Part shown: piece after piece, positions 41,331-60,830 of the stretch
Numbering within the stretch: the stretch's first letter is position 1
Layout of the letters: each line of letters opens with the position of its first letter
Origin: Litomosoides sigmodontis
Lineage: Eukaryota; Nematoda; Chromadorea; Rhabditida; Onchocercidae
NCBI GenBank assembly: GCA_963070105.1
Contig: OY718805.1
Location: 2,378,001 to 2,442,000, forward strand
DNA: 64,000 bases
Direction of reading: 5' to 3'
Notes under the pieces: model-generated
Told to the model about the DNA's origin: nothing
Databases searched by the model: none
The model's input: only the letters and a program-made list of their open reading frames with translations
Translations under genes and position numbers: made by a program

Positions 41331-43574
41331 ATGAAGTCAAATTACTCCTTCGGCTTTCCTTTGTTGCAAGTGAACATTATTCAAGTCACGTTACCGAGGA
41401 TTCACTCGAGCGTCTCACACTACTTCTTGCCTTTCTGGTGATTTGAAATGGAAATGTGAAATGAATTGCTGCTACACGTGACATCACATGCTACCTGACA
41501 CTGTCTACCTGATAACAATCTAACTGCTGTAAACTTACTTCTGCAGCTGCTGCTACATCTCTTCAACGCTCAATGTGACAATTTCGACAATTCGTTTCTC
41601 GCAACTCACTCTGTTGCGGTGAATTTTACTGAAAGAAAAAATTGATTAATTAATTACTTAACAAAGTGGAGAGCAGTGGTCCATGCAAGAAACGTTAGAA
41701 ATTAGTTTAATAAACAAACATGGCCTTTAATGATTCATTTACAGACTATCAAACATTCGAGAATTGCTAGCAAAAAAAAAAATGCAAATATCTAAAAAGT
41801 AGCAAACTTTAAAATTTCTCTATCACGAAGTGGAGTTAATTTTGTTGAAACTCGCACGAAAATAACATTTACCATAGCGAAGAAAATTTGCAATCAAAAC
41901 GTTAGAGTGAGAGAGAAAAGTGAAACTTTCAAATTTTTGAAAATAATTAATTCATTAATTTACGTGTTTTGTCTGACAGATATTATGGAAATGTTACTTT
42001 TTGAGCGCAATATTACCGGACAATTTCAAATTTGACCTGCTTAATTAGTGAGAAATGTGGGCTAAAATGGAAAGCGTGCAACAATTACATAAAGCACTTA
42101 ATATGAAATGAAAGAGAGTAGCGGCATTGTTCTTCGCTCCTAATATATTATAATAGGAGTGACTGGAACTAAATCATAATTGGCGCAATAGGACTGGAAC
42201 TAAATCATACATTATCCATCGATCTATCCGTAATCACTTCAAAATATACAAATTCTACGGTGCAAGGAATTTGCACGACAATAACGAAATGACATTGTTG
42301 AAATTAAGCAGGAAGAATGGAAGTGTCCTATTCAGCCTTCTCTGCCTTTTTTTTTTCCCTTCCTTTTCATTCCATTTCCGCTCAATCGTACAAATATGCA
42401 TGCCTTTGATGAAAATCAAAGATACGCATATTTGTTAATTTTTACAATCAAAGAAAAAAGAAAACCGAAATCCTCCAAAGTTGCTATCGATCAGAAAGAA
42501 CAAAAATTTGCAAATTAATCGAAATGGCATATTGTCGCAAATATAGTAGTAATTTACAATTTTGTTTTTTATTCGCAGTTACACTTACTAATTGATACAT
42601 TCACTGAACTGCTCCTATCACTTACTTTCATCCACTTGTTATTCACGCACCTCATTTCCCTCACCGTGCACGTTGAAATCAGATTTTTGGTTTTACTCTT
42701 TTTTCAGCGCATTCACGTCTTCTATTTATTGACTGAATTTAAACACACATATTTTTAGCTTTACTCTTTTTCCAGTTCTTTCACGTCGCCTATTTATCGA
42801 CCTATATATGTATGGATATATCCATGATGACAATAACTGCAAAAATTGATAGATTGGAAATTACTCCTCATCCAAGCAATTATCACCATTTCAACGGTTG
42901 CCGGGGCTGCTTTCATCAAATCCCCGTATGCAAATATAATAAATTCATATATTTTAAGCGTCAGCTCTTCTTCATTGCACTCTATGAAGCAATTAATTTG
43001 AATTGTACTAAAAAAATGAGCTATGAAAATTTCAAACGCCAAAAAAATTGTTTTTTCGATTTTTTTACTCTTTATAAAAATCTTTGGATTTGCTATCTCT
43101 TGAAATTTTTACTTAGTGTTACTTTTCGAATTTTTAGAATCTTTGTAAGCTAGAATTTATACATTGTGAAATTTTAAATTCAAAGCTAAATTGAAATATC
43201 TCCTTCAGTAATGCACATTTCGAGCATTTTAAATTGAAAAAATTTTCCTCCAGAAAGTCATTCAGATTAAGAGATTAAACACCTAAAATTTAAAGAAATT
43301 ATAAATTCAGTTAAAACTTTCAAAAAGCAAATCATTTCGACAGGTGCATTAATATCACACGTCTCTACACCCATCATCCACACTACACCTGGCAAATCAT
43401 CGGTAATTTGTGGGAAGATTCGGAGTGCATTGCGCTACAATGCGTCGACGTGAACTATGAATGATACGGTCAGTGCGAAATTATTTCATCCCTGCCGAGA
43501 CAAGATTGCTCCTGGATTCGTGGCATTTTTACAGGTCTTGTATGCTTGAAGAGTTTTAGCAGGTGGTTTCTTCC
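41331..43574. other. Intergenic, upstream of pir-1
   Basis: Contains two small imperfect duplications (about 42150-42210 and 42690-42800) and a more GC-rich patch at 43340-43560 directly before pir-1, which probably holds its promoter. No exon chain seen. Confidence 0.5.
42690..42802. repeat. Imperfect ~65-bp tandem duplication
   Basis: Two copies share TTTTAC/TTTACTCTTTTT, CAG, TTCACGTC and CTATTTAT followed by GAC. Confidence 0.7.
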
Positions 43575-45168
43575 ATGCCAAAAAGCACTGTTCCATCTGC
43601 TGCAAAGCAATCTTCGCATGAGAGTATATTGCATCGTACCAAGAATCGACATGCGAAGCGGAGGGTAATTAATTCATGCAGATTTCCTGACAGGTAATAC
43701 ATCTGTTCTTCTATCATATCTAGTGTGTTTTTGATATTTGTTTGACAGTTTTTTCAGTCGTACTGTTATTTACAGTATTATTAAATATTATGTAATGCTT
43801 ACATTAGGTGGATCGACTATGATCCAGTTGGAAAAGATATGCCAGGAACACGGTTTGTTGCCTTTAAGACACCTCTGCGACACAACTATTTTCTGAATTG
43901 TGGCAAAGAATTTGACGTGCAGAATGTTTTCGAAACGAAAAATTTGGTTGATATGGTAGGTTCAAACTTCTGCGAGCAGTGTTGAATTAATTGCATTCGG
44001 TAAAAAATAGTAGAATTGAAGTTTTAAGCGCATTTTTTTGTTTTTCGTATTTTTCCGGAATAATGATGGATAAGGTTACCATTAATGAAGAACAGAATCA
44101 ACACGTGTGTCTATGTTCGAAGCCACAAGTTTGTGAGTTATATATAAAAATAGCTTCTTTTTAGGCTAATGCTGCCGGCAAGCGAATAGGTCTTGTAATT
44201 GATTTAACAGCTACTGAGAAATATTATGATTCTCGTGAGTGGACTGATATCGGTATCGAGTACGAAAAAATATGGTGCGTGGGACATCACGTAAGTACGC
44301 AAATGGATAACATTCGGAAATTTCATGACATTGTCAGCGATTTTCTATCCAAGCATATCTCTACTGGTTCATTTTTCATTTTTTAATAAAATCATATCAT
44401 ATATGTGTTTGTTCTCATGAAAATGTAATTTTCAGAAAACGTGATGTCATAGGTTATAGCAATAAAATGATAATATTATAACGTAGTATTGGTAATAAAT
44501 TCACTCACATTTGTGCGAATGTTGAAATAATTTCCGTCATATTTTGCTCAGGCGTTTGGCAACATTTTTTTCTTTAAATCGTCCTCTGGTTGTTTCAGTC
44601 TCTAAAGGACACAAAACATGTGGAACTTTGTACTTTTCAATGAATGTTACTGCGGAAGACTCTTTTGCTGACTTGAAAAGTAGAGGACTATTTAAGTGCA
44701 TAAAGAGCATAATAATTAAATTTGAGGTGAATTAATTGGCGTGCATTGTACACATGGTTTGAATCGAACAGGATACATGATTTGTCGATACTTGATTGAG
44801 GTCGATGGGTGGGATGTAGATAAGGCCATTGAACGTATGTTTTATAAACTTTGCATTTTTTTAGACCCAAGTGGATATTTTATATACATAAAATTTGTGT
44901 TCTGATTTGCAACTAGTGCTTATTTCTGAATACCCGTAACTTTAATTTGTTTATATTTTCTCTAGAATTCGAATATTGCCGGGGCTATAAAATTGAACGG
45001 AAAAAATACATCGATTCATTACGGAATGATTGTGTCAAAGGCCTGCATGCTACGTTGTCTGTGGATTATCCGGAGAAATCTATTAACGAAATTCTTGATA
45101 AGCGGCTACCTCATCTCAAAAATGTTTTGCCCTGTATTGAACTGAATGAATTTGTTGCAACTAATTAA
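43575..45168 (+). CDS. pir-1: PIR-1 / DUSP11-type RNA 5'-phosphatase
   Basis: Five exons give 259 residues: 43575-43693, 43808-43955, 44165-44366, 44727-44834, 44966-45168. PIR-1/DUSP11 enzymes have a dual-specificity phosphatase fold but remove beta and gamma phosphates from RNA 5' ends; in C. elegans PIR-1 works with Dicer in the ERI small-RNA pathway. Seen: a basic N-terminus, then RWIDYDPVGKDMPGTRFVAF, the family's opening motif; LVIDLT; the P-loop HCTHGLNRTG with catalytic Cys164 and Arg170; and the closing YCRGYKIER...YIDSL block. Length matches the phosphatase core with short flanks, without the C-terminal guanylyltransferase of metazoan capping enzyme, so it is not the capping enzyme itself. 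Acceptor-like CAG at 43560 lies 14 bases before the ATG. The acceptor of exon 4 (TTTGAG) is weak but needed for frame. Confidence 0.95.
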
Positions 45169-47867
45169 TAAGTAAATTGTTTTTCATTAGGCAACTTTGT
45201 TGTGAACTGAGTGCATCTGCAAGTTTATATGTAGTTTGACTTTTTCCTTAGATTATTAAGATCCTAACCCAGAAGTAAGTGACTAAGCTTCTAACGACTG
45301 AACTTTGCGAAGCCACCTTAACATGTACATCATTTGGCAACAAACATGTTGAAAATCATTTTCATCATTTGCTTTAATGTATATTGTTTCCATAAGGTAT
45401 ACACTCAAATTAACGTCTAATGCTTTTGAAGTTAACTTAGTTTCTTTTCTAGTTATATATTATGCATATATCAACATCAACTTCTGTTAAAACATGTGAA
45501 GTATTGTAGGACATATTTAATAACTATTGTTTTGCATTTTTTCATATTATTTGTCTAGAGTACTCTAGAAGAAATTTCTGTTTTTATTATTAACATTGTT
45601 GTGTATGGAGATGCTATTGTACCATTATTCTGTGTTGTTTGTCATGACGACTCTCGGAATTGTTTTTCTTTTCATGATTATTTTTGTTAGCTGAGTATTA
45701 TTTTGCTTACTTTATCAATGATGATACATACTTTCAGGGATTTTTGTAAAACTTAACTTAGATCTACCTGAAGTTGTAATGGATGATAATTGTTTATATA
45801 TACTTTATATGATATATATGTAATACTTCTACGCAAACCTGGGATAAAAATGCATGATCAGTTGTAGTGTACTCAAGTGAAGATACTTTGAAATTGTGAA
45901 ATTGGACATTAATTTTAGCTGATTGTTTTTTTACACTGATCTGGTGCTGAAATTTTGCAGTAAAGGAATCCTGCCCAAAGTTGATAGAGCTATTACACCT
46001 GCATTTCATTCCATAAATGCTAAATCATTAATTTGATGATTTCAAAATTTTTAAATTTTGAGAGAAACGAAATGAAGAGTTCCTCTCTTATGGAAAGTGA
46101 TTTAGCATTTATGGTTACACTTTGATGTTAAATGCGAACGCATGTGGATGGATGGATCGTTGTTAACGTGCAATGTGATTGCATCAGTAACTGTTAGAAG
46201 CAGTGCACACGCACACACAGTAGCTACGGTTGCTAATTACAAGAAAAAAGGAGCGATTGAAAGTATGAACACAGTCCTTCGGTTGAATCTTTCATATTTC
46301 AATTTTGAAACATCTAAACTTTTGTGTGAAAAACCTGAAATTGAAATCTTAAATGATAACGCACTCAGTCCTGCAACTTCTGCTTTTCTAATGTTTTTTT
46401 TTTTCAATTGAGCCAACGTACCTTGAAATATAATTTCGTTCTTCTTCAGTTAATTGATGGAAGAATTTTCGTTTACTGTTTTTGTAAGTGTTGAACTGAT
46501 TTCTTTGAAAAAAAAAGTTAAAACTGTCAGCAATTAAATTTGTTGCATTAGTGAGATGAAATGTCGTGACGAAATCACATTTAAAATACACTGATAATTT
46601 TTTCTTCCATCCTTTAATTTGAAACTTGAATCATTCCTTCTTTCATGGTACTTACAATTTTATTATTGTCATCATCATTGCTACGTTTCATCTCATTAGC
46701 GGTAGTTTTATCATTGTTATTATTATCATTATTGATCTTAACATTATTATTATTACCACTACTAATATTAGTTTTTATTGTTGTTAATTATCATTGTTGT
46801 CAATTGTTAGTTCTCTAATTATTGCTTTTTGTAGTTACTATTTTATTTGTTGAAGCGATCGATCAATCGATGAAGGCAATAGTGATCAATTGATCGATAA
46901 GTATTAAAAATTTCCAATAGATTGTTTGTATTAGTTTCAGCCAACAATTATCGTAAACAAATAAATCATTTCATGAAAGCACAGCACTGATCAGTTGGTA
47001 CATCTAAATGAGAAAATTAAATAACAATGTGAAAAAATCAAAAAACATTTTTTTTTTTAAAAAATTCCAATCAAAATCACTTGAAACTAAACATTTTAAA
47101 AAGATCTTAGTTTTTAAATTCGCTCCTCCTATTCATTTCATGACAACAATAAAGCAAAAAATCCCTGTCGTAGTGTGGTAACACGTTAAAATTATAGTTT
47201 TGCTTTAAATTTTTCTTTTCCCTCCTAATTTCGTTTTCATTTCAAAATTCGAACTTTTTTCTTGCTTATAATTACGTGAATTTTATTGTAACATACGACA
47301 CTCCATTCCTGGCTCTCATCTAGGCAGATAAGATTGCTTATAGTAGAGAGTATCTCTGTTTCTCTTCTGAAGCGAATTTCGAATACAAATCTTCAAATGT
47401 CGAAGTTGATCCATTCAACTAAGAGGAAGGCACAATCGGAAACAGTTCATAACAAAACTTTCACTAATGAATTTGTTAGAGTAATAAAATCGAACTTTTA
47501 ATTTTTTTCATTGGAAGGAGTAAGATTCAATTAAATGATGATCACCATCCATTTTATCACTTCAACAAATTTTACGTGAAAATGGACGGACGCTGCGGAC
47601 TACATGCAACCATGCGACTGTGAGAATAACCGTTCTCGTTCACTTGCCTTCTAAAATCAAAATTCGGAATTTATCTGATTGTCATCATTTTTCATTTTAA
47701 AATTTTAACAAATGATTTTGTACCTTTTCGAAGTGCTTTTTTTTCACTTTTAAAACTGATCAGCTAGTAAATTAACTGAATTTGATGAATGAAATCGTAG
47801 AATAACCAGACGGAAATTAGCAAACTTCCAGTTATTCGTCAAAATTTTACTTTGTTTTTTTTTTAAG
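45169..47867. other. Intergenic, no gene seen
   Basis: 3' flank of pir-1, then AT-rich DNA with an ATT-rich patch at ~46660-46760. One 89-codon frame at 46142 lacks convincing splice context. Confidence 0.5.
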
Positions 47868-48086
47868 ATGTTTTCACTGATCGATTCATCGCTTGTTATT
47901 CTCTTTGTGATAAATATTTTTATTGGAGCGGATTTCATGCCGACAGCAGAATGTCAGTTAATTTTCTTTTTCACTAATGAACATTAAATATTGGAACAAT
48001 TAAGACAGAATTGAAATTGAACGTTAAAGATATGATGGAGTACTTTCCGATCGACAGGTAGTTCTGGTCCGAAAAGATATAAATGA
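47868..48086 (+). CDS. Possible short secreted peptide
   Basis: Weak candidate. An ATG directly after a TTTTTTTTTAAG acceptor-like run opens a frame with a hydrophobic, signal-peptide-like N-terminus (SLVILFVINIFIGADF). A GTCAGT donor at 47953 and a CGACAG acceptor at 48057 join exon 47868-47952 to 48058-48086 in frame, giving 37 residues ending in CSSGPKRYK. No homology is apparent to me. It could also be chance. Confidence 0.25.
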
Positions 48087-48151
48087 CTTACAGCTCTACC
48101 AGTAACTGATAAGCGCTCCGTCCGACAGATTAATCTCTAATTACACTCATA

Positions 48152-48376
48152 ATGATTATGCAAGAAGTATTGGAATTAGCTACTGGCAGTGAAGCAATCG
48201 CACACTTGCGTGGGATTAACCTTACGGGCAAAATCTACGTTCAGCGCTATCAGCCGAATGCTCGACGGATACATATAATACAAAAGACACTGTTGGAAAA
48301 AAGTGGAGTTGAAACTGGTGAAGAGTCAACTCTCACTGATAGCGGAATAGTTGCGGAAAGAATTGAACATTGCTAA
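48152..48376 (+). CDS. Possible 74-residue ORF, unrecognised
   Basis: A single uninterrupted frame whose composition is richer in GC than its surroundings and has a protein-like mix (for example ELATGSEAIAHLRGINLTGK). A CGACAG acceptor-like site lies ~24 bases upstream. No partner exon or family recognised; it may be a lone exon of a gene I could not complete. Confidence 0.35.
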   Translation: MIMQEVLELATGSEAIAHLRGINLTGKIYVQRYQPNARRIHIIQKTLLEKSGVETGEESTLTDSGIVAERIEHC

Positions 48377-48731
48377 AATTTAATTTTACAATAACAAGAA
48401 TCTTCTCAAATGTAAATCTGTTGCTACATGTACTGTCAATTCATCTAATCTTTAAATTTAAAAAAGATACCGTCAATTTTCAAAGACACCGCCAATTATT
48501 TAAAAAGATATCGTCAATTCATCTAACCTTTAAATATTGATAAAGCTATTTCAGAAAATTTGTTTTGCTAAAAATTCTGAAGAAATTGCCTATCATACTG
48601 TACTTTGCTAAGACAATATTAGATGTAAATGGATAAATACTAAAGTTTATTTGAGGAAACAATTACTTTCAACTTTTCGATTAAAATACTTAAAAAAAAA
48701 GGTTTTTTTTTCCTTTTTTTTTATAGCAACG

Positions 48732-49785
48732 ATGCAAAGTCAATTAATTCAACGTAATTATTATTGGTATATGAAAGGAAGGGAGGAACGATTACGGAAC
48801 AAATTAACGCCGTTCGCTTTCGATCATTTACCACCAGAGAAAGTGCTATGTGCGGTAATAATTTAACAAATGTTAAGTCATTAATTAAATATTCCTTTTA
48901 AATAAATTTTCTGTGGATCGGATACTCTGTATGCTAATGCATCATTCACCGACCGGTAAGTAGTGCATTGAGCTTTATATTATTCGAACTTTCATCTCGT
49001 TTGAATATTAAATTATTGAATTAATTAACTGTTCAACAATTAGGAAAAGACTATTAAAGTATAAAATGAAATTCGAAAATTTTCAAGTAAGGAAATTGGG
49101 AATAGGGGGGAAAATGAGAATGTTATTGTTTCAATTCAATTATTTCCAAATGTTAAAGCCTAAAATTTCAAGCGAATAGAAAGTAAGAGATTTTGTATTA
49201 CTTGTCGATGTTTTCTCAATTCATATTTTTTGTTACAATAATATTAAATGATAGCTAATAGAAGAATGACAAGTAGTAAATATACAGTAATATCTAGAAT
49301 ATTTCCCCATTAATCAACCTGATGAGCAATCAACTAATATCTCAATTCTGTTTCAGAACGAATAATTAAATTTGAAAAAAGAGGCTTAAATATAATACAT
49401 ATTTTTTACGTATACTTATTTAATTATGATAGATAAATTCACTTAATAATATTGGAAATATCCTACTCCAAATTACCATTCAGTCATTCACTTAATTACC
49501 GCCTCACTTCATTTCATTTTACACATCCTCTTCGACTAATAATCCACCAATTAATTAAATTCATTTGATTTCTAATCACGGCCAAACCAAATCAATGAAG
49601 CTACCGTAATTTTTTTTTATATACACTGTCATTTTCGATAACTATAATTTTTTCTCATTTTAATTTTTGTGAATTTACAAAAAAGAAAAAAATTTCAGAT
49701 TCTTCATAGAACAGTGCGTTGTAGTGAGGTGATGAAAGCATTAAAAAATTACAACGAATATGTTCATACCAATAAATTGCTATGA
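48732..49785 (+). CDS. Small two-exon protein, 69 residues, unrecognised
   Basis: Exon 48732-48854 joins in phase 0 to exon 49699-49785. An acceptor-like TTTTTTTTATAG ends six bases before the ATG, as expected for a trans-spliced gene. The product is basic and polar, begins MQSQLIQRNYYWYMKGREER, contains LTPFAFDHLPPEKVLC, and ends NEYVHTNKLL; there is no signal peptide or membrane span. The size and the charged, aromatic N-terminus are compatible with a small mitochondrial or ribosome-associated protein, but that is only a guess. Splicing on both sides and composition support coding. Confidence 0.55.
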
Positions 49786-51590
49786 TATTATTTCTGGAAT
49801 TAATAATATTTATTTGCACATGTTTAATTGATAATTGTTCATTTTCGCTTTTATTGTCATACTTCTAAACATTATTTTGTCAATGAAATAATGTTCAAGT
49901 TTCTCTAATAAAACAAAATAAAACACAAAATTATGTGGTAAAATTAAGTGAAGGTTGCAAAATATGATAGTGAAATTTATTACGTATTTTTTACACAACG
50001 CGAATCTACCACTTTTTCTTCCCGACAAAACTCTTTCAAATTTTTTGATATTTTCAAACTTTCGAAATTTTATCACTACTTTTTAAGAATGATTTGTAGC
50101 TTAATTAATTTAATTGAAGATGTAACGTTTCATTGGATGTTTAATTTCAGTGTGTCAATTTTAATTTCAAACTTTCTTCCCCTCGCTTTCACCCCATATT
50201 TTCTAACGTGACCACTGGTTGAAGTGTTACAGGTATTCAATCCCTTATTACACAATTACTATAGAAGTAAACAATAAAATTAATTAATTAGCTAATCTAA
50301 GAAACAATTCACCTCCCAATAAAGCTTACTTCATGCATTTATGCCCTATTTGAAGGTTATCCTTTTAATTGCTACTAGACTGTATAATGAGACCTTTTTT
50401 GCATTGCTCCTACGAATATTACAACAAGCTTTCTGTTGATGTGAATTGAAAAGTTTAATTATTTGATTCAATTGTTAATATAAGCAAAAAGTGTGCAATA
50501 AAAAAAAAAAAACTTGTTCAAGCGACACGTAATGTCACGCAACGATAAAACAATGACCAGTCTGAATTCTTCATCTAATTGACACACCACAGATATACAT
50601 GTCTGAAAAGTGCTTGAGAAGGATTTTAGCAATAAAGTTCGTGCATATTTCACTAACATATAAGTTCTTCTTGTATGCATAAATAAGAGCGCAAGCGCAA
50701 AACAATCAAACGAAAAAATCCTTTATCGAATGCTTGAAGCCACCAGTGCATCGGCATGTTTTTTGAAATTAATATGGAAGTGATCATCGAATTAAAGCGA
50801 AATTCACATCAGAAATTGAAGCAACTTTTTCCAGGTCCTGTTGAGCAAAACAACCATTAATTAAGTTTAATTCAATTAAATGGATATATCAAACAGATAC
50901 GATTGAAATGCAACTGATGTCACTCCTTTAACGACTTCGTAAAATGTTTACTTGCAACAAACTCTGTAATATGCTTACTTGATTTAAATAAAAAAAGAAC
51001 TTTAAGCCAATTTATGCAACATACATTAGTCTACATACCATGCTACGTCAGCTTTTCTGAATTTCAGCTGAGTGCAGTGATTTAGCATATCAAAATTCTG
51101 AATTTCCACTCTTTGATATCATAAGAAGGTAACGTTTTCTTTGCCAAGTTTTTTTTCCTGAACTATCTCAGTCTGACGTATTGCAAGTTACACTTATACA
51201 GGGCAATTTCACGTTACCGAACGTAAGGATAGACAACACGCGACCAACAAAGAAGAAGAAAGGGAACCTTTCGAGAGTTTCTTCTCAGCTCTCTCTCTCT
51301 CTCTCCTAGCACACCTACTTTAGCGCTGTTACATAATGATCAATTTTGGCATTCTTTCAATTTCGGAAGAGGTCTTTGTCCTGCCGACTTGTTGGAGGGT
51401 TTGTACTGTCGCTTGTGAAGGACCTGCGAGTACCACGTGTCCGTCGTTAGCCTAATTTCAGCTACACTCGCGCATATTTGTAATGGTTATTGGTTGGAAA
51501 CGTCGTTACAATTCTCAGGAAGATTTGTTGTTTTCATAAATGCTGTTTTCCTAACGTATTTTTTTGCCGTTTTGATTTGCTAAAATTTGA
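49786..51590. other. Intergenic, promoter side of Sec61 beta
   Basis: AT-rich up to 51.0 kb; from ~51.2 kb it is more GC-rich with a CT run at ~51288-51306. The latter part probably contains the Sec61 beta promoter and outron. No gene seen. Confidence 0.5.
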
Positions 51591-51598
51591 AATTTCAG
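51591..51598 (+). promoter_or_regulatory. Probable trans-splice acceptor of Sec61 beta
   Basis: AATTTCAG ends 10 bases before the Sec61 beta ATG, a typical position for spliced-leader addition. Confidence 0.6.
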
Positions 51599-51608
51599 TT
51601 ATTCGAAC

Positions 51609-52000
51609 ATGTCTGATACAGGTCGCAGCCCAGGACGTGCAGCAAGAGCTGGTTCAGGAGGAGCTACAGTACGGCAAAGACGTGGTGGTACTTTTGCGGG
51701 TCATTTTTGATTTTTTTAAAATGATAACGTATTTTATCGTCCAGAATTACAAGGAACTACTTCAGCTCGCACATCTTCATATCGTAGCTAATTTGCTCTG
51801 TTCTTGAAATATATTTCATTTAAGGTTCCGGGCGCTCAGCACGTAGTGGTATGGGTAGTGGTGGTTTGTGGCGTTTTTACACGGAGGATGCAACCGGCCT
51901 CAAAATTGGACCAGTCCCAGTGCTTGTTATGAGTCTCGTCTTCATAGCTTCTGTTTTCATACTTCATATTTGGGGCAAATACACTCGTTCACATCACTAA
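51609..52000 (+). CDS. sec61b: Protein translocation complex subunit Sec61 beta
   Basis: Two exons, 51609-51687 and 51825-52000, give 84 residues. Sec61 beta is the small tail-anchored subunit of the ER translocon. Seen: a Gly/Arg/Ser-rich cytosolic N-terminus ([21 protein letters not shown]), the conserved block just before the anchor ([20 protein letters not shown]), and a single C-terminal membrane segment ([17 protein letters not shown]) followed by a few polar residues. Length equals the family's usual size. The intron splits a glycine codon (phase 1). Confidence 0.97.
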
Positions 52001-52938
52001 CGATTTATTGAAATTACCTAATCAGAATGAATTGGTGTAATTGGTTCCTTTTGTCCACTCGTTATTTATAAACTAGTGCTCTTTCTTGTTTATCATTCTG
52101 CTCTATTAAAGAATTAACCATCAGAATTTTGTCAGAGATAAATAACTGGAAATTGTCATGCTAAATGCGTTTGATGTTGTAGGTTCGTAATGTTTTGGTG
52201 GTTTGTTTTAGATTTGTTGGCTTAATCTTTTTTTGGTGATTGTTTTATATTAACCAGTGATTAATTTATGAATTAATACCCACTTACTACTGGTAATTCT
52301 ATGTTCATTCATAAATTTACTCCCTTAATCCTGCAGCAGTTGACCAACAACTATTCATTTGAGATCCTTTACGAAACAGCGCTTTATTTCGATTTGATAG
52401 TTGTACAAATATTTTGAGTCAAGGACCAGACCCGCTATTGTTGAATTTATTTTAAATATCACAAAGCGTTTTCATCAATGTTTGATATCGCAGTTGTTGA
52501 TCGTAATAACTTTTTGGTTGTGAAGAACTTACACATAATTGGCAATAAATCTTTATGTTGTTTCTATTTGGTACCATTATGACTGCTAATGCTGTCTCGG
52601 CTATTGTTCCATGACAATACATGATTATTGAACCGTACTGGACTAATACCTACTTGTTTGTGTGATTTATTAGAATTCTTTTTTTACCATTAAATTTTGT
52701 CTGAAGGATTCGCTGCGACATCAGAAATGGTAAAGAGAGTAATATACTAATAAATTTCAATTCGATTAATGAAGCGATATAGTGAACGGTAATATTGACG
52801 ATACCTAATGTTTTATGTTTTATCTGATGTTTTGTGACATATATCTTCACGGAATTTTTATTCGTTTCATGTCAGCTGCGTGATGCTCTTTGACCCAAGA
52901 ACATTCTTGCCTCTCACATAAAGTGTCGTATTTTTTCA
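52001..52938. other. Intergenic between Sec61 beta and nsun-1
   Basis: About 950 bases of AT-rich DNA on the same-strand side of two plus-strand genes. It contains the Sec61 beta 3' UTR and the nsun-1 outron. The distance is larger than usual for a nematode operon. Confidence 0.5.
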
Positions 52939-52939
52939 G
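52931..52939 (+). promoter_or_regulatory. Probable trans-splice acceptor of nsun-1
   Basis: TTTTTTCAG ends 17 bases before the proposed start ATG at 52957. Confidence 0.5.
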
Positions 52940-52956
52940 GTTTTATAGCATCCATT

Positions 52957-59787
<6,831 letters not shown>

Positions 59788-60767
59788 AAAAAAGTGGGAA
59801 TATAATAGCACATTAGTCTAAAAAACTGGCCTGTGTGGAGAGTTTCTGCCACAGGAGTTTCGGTGCAGCGGTTAAGTGACATCCTTATTAGTCTTTGCAA
59901 AATGATTTATTATATTAATAATTAGAAGACTTGTGAAGTTTTTTGTGGTAAAAATCTAAGGCGATGAAAGTTTTTTGTCATTTAATAGTTGAAAGGAACA
60001 GGAGTGCTTCAAAGTATAACTGATAATTGCCCATAAAATATAAGTTAGGTGGTACACAAATAGTCATATCGTCTGATTATAACCAATCAGACGGTATTTA
60101 TAACACTGATCTGAAGTAATGGTATTTTTGCGAGTAACAAAAGCATGTCCGAAGAATAAGAAATGGAAACCAGACTTTAAGAATCATCAATAACGAAAAA
60201 TTATTTCGCTAGGTAAAATACAGATGTTACATTTTCTGTTATTTTGCTAATGTTAACGTGCTATTTTGTTCCGGTAACTTTATGGATGTTCTAATTAATG
60301 TGGATAGCATTTTATTCTTAATTCTTAGTTTCACATAATGAAAACTAAAATTGACAATTTGTAAGCAAATCCATCTTTAGTCATTACTGTCACTGTTTAT
60401 TGAACTCTTTTTGTAGCGTTATTTGCAGGTAAGCTTATCATGTTGTCGTTGTTGTTGTTTGTTTGTAAGAAACTTTTGTTGTGAGAAATTTTTGCAAATG
60501 CAAAGTTTGATTGATAATTTTGGTCATTGCAATAAAATGGTGGAGTGTGGCTGAATATGCATGTGACATATCAGTTGCATTTCTTCAAAATGAAAACTAA
60601 ACAATGCTCTGAATGTTCTTTGAATTACTCGAAGAGGTGTTGCAAGAAACTAAATGATGATGAATTAAATTCATACCACTAAGCACGCATGTAATAAATT
60701 GTCTTAACTTCTACATCTGCTCAGTTTGGCTTTAATTCCATGTAACGAACTGAAAGCTTACATGCGA

Positions 60768-60802
<35 letters not shown>

Positions 60803-60830
60803 TACAAATTACAAGATGAAAATGTGAGTG
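59788..60830. other. Convergent spacer
   Basis: Lies between the 3' ends of nsun-1 (plus) and the small membrane-protein gene (minus). AT-rich with a GA run at its right end. No gene seen. Confidence 0.6.
60771..60799. repeat. (GA)n microsatellite
   Basis: About 14 GA copies just beyond the stop of the minus-strand gene, so probably within its 3' UTR. Confidence 0.9.

Noticed and set aside
44544..44735. 63-codon frame between pir-1 exons 3 and 4
   Set aside because: It does not match the family. Exon 3 reads through to 44366 with the expected conserved segment and joins in frame to 44727, so this stretch is intron.
46142..46411. 89-codon plus-strand frame
   Set aside because: No splice partner, no recognisable motif, and a low-complexity end; it could be chance in this AT-rich spacer.
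51330..51440. Minus-strand coding-like stretch opposite the Sec61 beta promoter
   Set aside because: About 35 open codons of reasonable composition, but no convincing acceptor/donor pair and no family; more likely GC-richer promoter DNA.
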